This document shows positions 59,017 to 64,000 of a stretch of 64,000 bases of DNA, piece after piece (the first letter of the stretch is position 1; the number at the start of each line of letters is the position of its first letter). The notes under the pieces are model-generated. The model did no database searches and was not told the DNA's origin. It saw only the letters and a list, made by a program, of their open reading frames with translations. The translations under genes and the position numbers were made by a program. The stretch is from the NCBI GenBank assembly GCA_050084985.1, contig JBITNC010000002.1, forward strand, positions 22,568,001 through 22,632,000. The letters run 5' to 3'. The DNA is from Nageia nagi. Lineage: Eukaryota > Pinophyta.

Positions 59017-59960
59017 GCATGCTTCAAAAAGACAAAATCTTGTCTTTTTGAACCATGCGACTAGGTCAAGGGGCCGTCCAGGCAAGAAGGAAGGTTCGAA
59101 GATGAAGTTTGGGCATTTACAAGCCCAACGCATGCCTCTAGGAGACGAAATTTTGACTTTTCTGGGCATGTGCCAGATACAGGAAGCGTATTGGACTAGA
59201 AGAATGCATAAAAATCCTAAGGTAAAGACACCAGGAGGCTGGAGCATGCTTCAAAAAACCATGCGATTTGGCCAAGAGGAAAAGTCAAGAAAGTTTGAAG
59301 ATCGGAATTTGAGCCTAAGACATCCAGGAGGCTGGCGCATGCCTCAAAAAGACAAAATCTTGTCTTTTTGAGCCATGTGCCAAGCTTGGAAGGGCTCCCA
59401 ATTCAACCCAAAATGAAGATTTGACAAGGCATAGACCCAGGAAACTCAACACCAACTCAAGCATACCCAGGGGGGCTGGCACATGATCTCAAAAGACAAA
59501 TTCTTGACTTTTTGAGGCATGCGCCAAGCCCAGGAAGCCTCCAAGATCCGAAGAACATAAAAATTTGGCTAAGGCATGAGCATTCGAAGATCAAATTTTG
59601 GAAAATAGGCCAATTGGAAGCTAGTTCATGCTTCAAAAAGACAAAATCTTGTCTTTTTGAACCATGCGACCAAGTTGGACGGGCAGGCAAGGCTGGCACA
59701 TGCTTCAAAAAGTCACCATCTTGACTTTTGGAAACATGTGCCAAGCCTACAGGTTGCCCAGTTTCGAACGAAGCATCAAAATCACTAAGTTCATCTGACC
59801 AGAAGACCCAAGATCAAGAAAAATCAAGTTAATGGGTGAGTTGGGTGATCAAAGCAAGTGAATGCATAGGCAGGAGACCCAACGTTGGGAGCATACTCCC
59901 TCCTAGGGCTGGCACATGGTTTAAAAAGTCACTTTTTTGTCTTTTTTTTTTCCATGTGCC
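59017..59960 (+). repeat. array of eight imperfectly repeated hairpins
   Basis: Hairpins at 59017-59058, 59130-59171, 59244-59264 (collapsed), 59334-59381, 59478-59525, 59627-59666, 59695-59742 and 59911-59960. The type unit has arms GGCGCATG + TCAAAAAGACAA, a 4-nt AATC loop, TTGTCTTTTTGA + CATGTGCC, i.e. up to 21 pairs with one fixed mismatch. Outer arms vary but stay paired (GGCACATG/CATGTGCC; GGCGCATG/CATGTGCC with G-T). Spacers of 60-170 bp share words such as CCAAGCCCAGGAAG, GAAGATGAA and AATTTG. The array lies just upstream of a TATA-like box at 60117. Confidence 0.9.
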
Positions 59961-60116
59961 AAGCCAGGATGGCCTTTTGGACCCCAACGTATGGGCATAA
60001 GAGGCTTTGCATGAGTTTTTGGGCCGACACACATCTCTAGGTCAGCCAGATGGAGAGTCATGATGAGGTTTAATAGAAACCCTTGCCAACAAAGGCAAGT
60101 TGGAAGCCAAATGGGC

Positions 60117-60126
60117 TATAAATACA
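60117..60126 (+). promoter_or_regulatory. TATA-like box upstream of the unknown ORF
   Basis: GGGCTATAAATACAAGC at 60113-60129, 229 bp before the first ATG of the following ORF. Assignment rests on sequence and position only. Confidence 0.45.
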
Positions 60127-60345
60127 AGCTTGGGGACCTCAGTTTCTCAAAATCAAAAATTGCCCCTCTTCTACCCTTGCACCAAGATAGCAGCAAATTA
60201 TAGATTTTAATGCTCAAACATCAACACTTATACATTCTAGGGCTTGTGCAAGCATTCGGAAAGCTAGCCACTTCAACATAGGGGCCATCTTCACTTTGAA
60301 ACCCATGCAGCATTCTTGGAGAGCCACGTTGCACTTGAAAACACC

Positions 60346-63300
60346 ATGACTTTCTCCAAAGGAAATTCGGCTCCTAACTTTACTAGGGACCTCGAGCGGC
60401 TGAAACAAGATCGTGTCATTTCTATTCGTGAGAGACAACAAGCCCTTCCCTAATGGGCTAGATTCTCAAGGAATGGTTTTGCCACCATCGAAGATATGAA
60501 TTGGCAAAACATTAACCCTACACAAATGAGGAAGAACACTCATGGTCTTCCAATCACTGACTTGAAGCAAGACATCGTCTTCTTCTTCGGACTCTCCACT
60601 TGCACATTAGTCCCATTCACAACTCCATTTTTGGAATTGTGCATGGAGGTCGACCACCACTAGCAGAAGGGGGAGAGAATCCTTCGAGACATTAAGGGGG
60701 ACATCATTATGGACTTTCGCCCTAAAGTTATCAATGCAACATTCTAGTGGACCTTTAAAGGAGAAGTTGAGTATAACGTGGCTATGTCATTAGCTTGTTA
60801 CCAGGAGACCCCTAGGGCAGCCGTCACTATTAAGAGCTGGATGTACGATGAACATCATGGTTTGAAGGGGAATGCACTCATCAATGCTCCTTATGCCAAC
60901 TTTTACACAACAATCGAGTTGATGATTCTTATGCTATCCAAAGTTCTCGAGAAAGAAGATGCTTCAAAGTTCAAGAAGGAGTTCTTTGGGTTCATTCTCG
61001 AGATTGCTAGAGGAAGGAGAATCAGGTGGAGCAAGGTGTTGAGTGACTCGATAGCGGATCAATTGTCGTCCATTGGTACAACTCGCAAATTCTACCTCAA
61101 CTTATACTTGATGTACATGTTACTTCATGGCAAATATAGGGCTACAACGAAGGGTGAGACGGCTTTGATTGAGAAAGGGACTTACTCCATTTGGAAATGC
61201 TACCCCAAATGGAAGTTAAAGAGAAGGTGGGGCAGTTTCATGATGAAAAATGATGGATGGGAGTATGAGATATACAAGGAGCTTAAGGGAAAAATCATAG
61301 TTGCACGAATCTCCAATTCCGCTCAAGATGCTTTGAAGGAACATGGCGATTTCTTCCTCCATCACCAACACTTCTCCTATATTCGCATACATGGATAAGC
61401 CGTTCAGCCCTATCAATTGCCAAGGTTCGTAAGTAATAGAATTCTGTTAATGGAGATGATGAGGCAGTTGGCCTTCATGCACGAACAGGTGTGGCAAAAG
61501 AAATCGACCACTTCAAATCTGTTGATCATTGTGGGAGAATATCAGTGTAAATTCTGATCGGATGTGGAAACCATAGACCAAGAGTTGGCCAAATTTAAAT
61601 TCAAGAAGATGCCTTCTGTAGACCACTATGATCCGGATCACAGGATACACTTGTTCTTCAAGAACATAAGCCACTTGCAGATGAGAAGCCTTTCCAAAAC
61701 ATCAACAATGAAGTAGAGATCAAGAGAATAAGAGAGGGTGCGTAGGGACGCGATCAATGAGCAGCACCATGTGGAAGCCACAATTAGTAAGAGACTCTCA
61801 TAGAACAAGGGAAGGAAACCTCAAGAGTCTACTTCTAGGATCACACAATTCCCTCTAGTCAATGAGATACTTGTTGGGCAGTATGCATCTATGCATGGCA
61901 AGAACCCAATTGAGTGAGTCGTGCAACAAGTACAAGCCACCATTGACGAACATGATGTAAGGGAGCTAGAACGAGTGGCTACTGATAACGTAGTAAGGTG
62001 TGTGAGAAATAGACATCAAGATCCCACTCCACCACCTAGACCACTTAGAACCAACTTAGCAGTGACATCACTTGTTGTTCCACCACATGGATCGTCAGCC
62101 TCCAGTCCCTCTTACAGGCCGAATGAAAACCAGGAGGAAGGGGAGATTGGAGTGTCAGAAGATGAGCAAGAGCATAATACAGCCCAAAATGAGGAGATTC
62201 CAGACGCACAAGAACAGGATGAATCCGTAGAGATATTGGCACAAGTTCATAAGATAGCAGCGTCGGAGCCATCTGCAGGAAAAGGTAGGGAGCTGGTATC
62301 CGAGACGGTGCATAAGAGGATTAGACTCAAGAGAACTCCACAATCATGAGCTACAATCACCTCAAGGGAAAATGATGAGACTGATCAAGGAGAGGAGAGA
62401 CCCTCAAAGAGAATGAAGAAGGATGTTGCTACTATTCAGGAGGCCGTTGTGGAAACTTATCAACCATCACCCACGGATGAGTGGGGTGTTAACATGGAGG
62501 AGTGTCTTGATGTGTTCAATTTGGACGTCGGGGAGGAATTTGGAGCAAGGGAAAAGAATGACCAAGTAGGAGAAAGATTCACCCGTCCAGGAAAATCCTA
62601 GACGTATGTACACCTGGCCAATAATGCCATACACATCAAGACCATTATAGTTGATAAGGAGAATTTGCAACGCTTAGAAGATCTTAGACAAATTAACCAG
62701 ATCATTAACATGGGGCCGATTGGTTTGGCTGGTCGAAAGTATGCAATCATCTCCAATGCTGAGGCCATCACCAAAGATGGTATGATGAAAGAAAAGGAGA
62801 TTAAGAGCCTCAGGAAGGAGTTAGCTGCACAGAAGAAGCTAACAAGAGAGTTGGAAATGGCTAAGGTACCCACAGAAGAGTTCCAGAAGATCAAGCCACT
62901 CAAGGAGGGTATGATTGCAGTGAAACAAAAGCATATAGATGAGGTCTTGGTAGCAATTCAACAGTTCATTGGAACACTAGAAAGGGTAGCACTAGAAGAG
63001 CAAAGCTCAAGGATATCATTGTGGAGAGAACCGGCTTCCTCAGGATCTTAAATTCTAGACAGCCCATGATCATGCAGTTTGAGACAACACGGAATCGGGA
63101 ACTAGAGGATGTGAAATTCTGTGAAGAATATTGGTTTTATCTAGGCTTGGTTAATCAAATAACCACTCGGTTCCAAGAGGTGCAGAAGGATGTTTGAAAG
63201 CTCAATGACAAGGCAAAGACTTGTCTTGAGCAAATGGAGTTCCAAGTGAAGTTCCTTAATGATGATGCAGGTATCTGAGACAAAGACCTGGTGGTGGCAA

Positions 63301-63557
63301 AAGTGAGGCACTTCCTCCACAGTCTGATTATGATTGAAGATATTAATACCTTTCAGACTAGTAGTCACTTGGAGCATTTGCTCAAAGCTCATGCATGGGA
63401 GAGAGATATGATGAGGATCGTGGATAAGGTGGATCACTACATGGTCACGAACTAGCCAAAGCTATCGTAGATGCTACATGGATTGGAGCTCACAGCCAAG
63501 TTCTTGGACAATGACTTTGAAGGGCGTGTAGAGGCGTTGGGCCCACCAACTTCCTAG
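60346..63557 (+). pseudogene. long decayed ORF of unknown, probably element-encoded, family
   Basis: One frame runs from ATG 60346 (MTFSKGNSAPNF) to about 63008, shifts once, and continues to TAG 63555-63557: about 1,070 codons. Open parts 60778-61398, 61921-62349, 62413-62601 and 62665-63051 are all in the same frame, separated by single stops. The first 350 residues look globular (QDIVFFFGLSTCTLVPF, INAPYANFYTTIELMI, RKFYLNLYLMYMLLHGKY). The middle is acidic and Gln/Pro-rich (EEGEIGVSEDEQEHN). The C-terminal third is charged and coiled-coil-like (KEKEIKSLRKELAAQKKL). No zinc knuckle, protease, RT or transposase motif is seen. It resembles the large unknown ORFs of non-autonomous plant elements; I cannot name a family. 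Confidence 0.65.
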
Positions 63558-64000
63558 TCACAATTTTTGCTATCTTTTGTTTAATAGATTTCATAATTAT
63601 TTTTAAACATTTTCATTTATTTGTTAATAAATTCCCAAGTTTGTGATGGAAGAGGATTTTCTCCCACAAACTTGGAAGACATCTTGTAACACCATGTGGC
63701 ATATTTTTATTGGACCATGTTTTATTTTCTCATAAATTGCAAATTAGCGTTAGGGCAACACTTAGGGTTCTTCCAAAACTATATATAGCCCATTTGGGCT
63801 CATTTGAAAGGGGATTAGACATTTGTGCAAATTGGGACACTTATACAAAATTTTCAAACTTGCAAGTTTCCCTTTTTGCAAATTGTGATATAAATTTCAA
63901 GTAATTGAAGTGAGCATGTTCTTATTTGAGACTATGGATGTCATTCTATGGTATTTCTCCATGCTATCTTAAGTGTTTGGATCATTTTGTAAATCTTCTA
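63558..64000 (+). other. region after the unknown ORF, possible 3' LTR start
   Basis: A GGAAGAGGATTTTCTCCCACAAAC tract and then TGTAACACCATGTGGC (63685) could be the start of an LTR. A TATA-like CTATATATAG (about 63778) is followed at once by the palindrome AGCCCATTTGGGCT (63787-63800). The window ends before a far boundary could be seen. No gene. Confidence 0.35.

Overview
The window is plant nuclear DNA, most consistent with a large, retrotransposon-packed gymnosperm (conifer-like) genome. It is AT-rich, almost all of it is nested, decaying LTR retrotransposons, and the only convincing host gene is an intron-split RabGAP (TBC domain) gene. The lineage is an inference; no marker in the window fixes the species.

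Layout. (1) 1-29881: an old, stop-riddled minus-strand gene resembling the plant mobile domain (PMD/MAIN-like) class is split by two insertions. Element A (789-19151, minus, TSD GGGCC) is a Ty1/copia element. It was itself hit by element E (2842-6224, minus), a small gag-pol-less LTR element carrying a U-box/ARM gene fragment, and by element B (9889-16388, plus, TSD TTACT), a 5'-truncated relative. Element C (20679-29752, plus, TSD AAGGT) is a complete relative with both LTRs, PBS, PPT and gag-pol. (2) 29882-36013: a Ty3-like 3' end fused to a second copia family (F1) whose RT domain is deleted, ending in a 500-bp LTR. (3) 37308-51008: element H (minus, TSD ACACT), a third copia family that lost nearly all of gag-pol. 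It holds a second copy of the block in (2) (Y2, with F2), precisely bracketed by a 1.27-kb direct duplication (X1/X2), and a long-chain acyl-CoA synthetase fragment. (4) 54206-56188: the last three coding exons of a TBC1D13-like RabGAP, minus strand. (5) 57270-64000: a third copia gag-protease remnant, an array of eight near-perfect hairpins (59017-59960), and a long decayed ORF of unknown family (60346-63557), probably the body of a non-autonomous element.

Main observations. The copia elements with a long 5' leader between the tRNA-Met primer site and gag (A, C, H) each carry different host-gene debris in roughly the same part of that leader: PPR; PPR plus 2-phosphoglycerate-kinase-like; acyl-CoA synthetase plus an ARM-like piece. 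The unrelated element E carries a U-box/ARM fragment in the equivalent place. Between the pol stop and the PPT, the A/B/C family has tandem arrays of short stem-loops whose paired bases covary between units, and H and F carry related versions. These two features, with the separate hairpin array at 59 kb, are the best candidates for undescribed biology. gag-pol reading frames in B and C are exactly the same length (3,897 bp) with no frameshift, and nearly all of their stops are C-to-T type changes.
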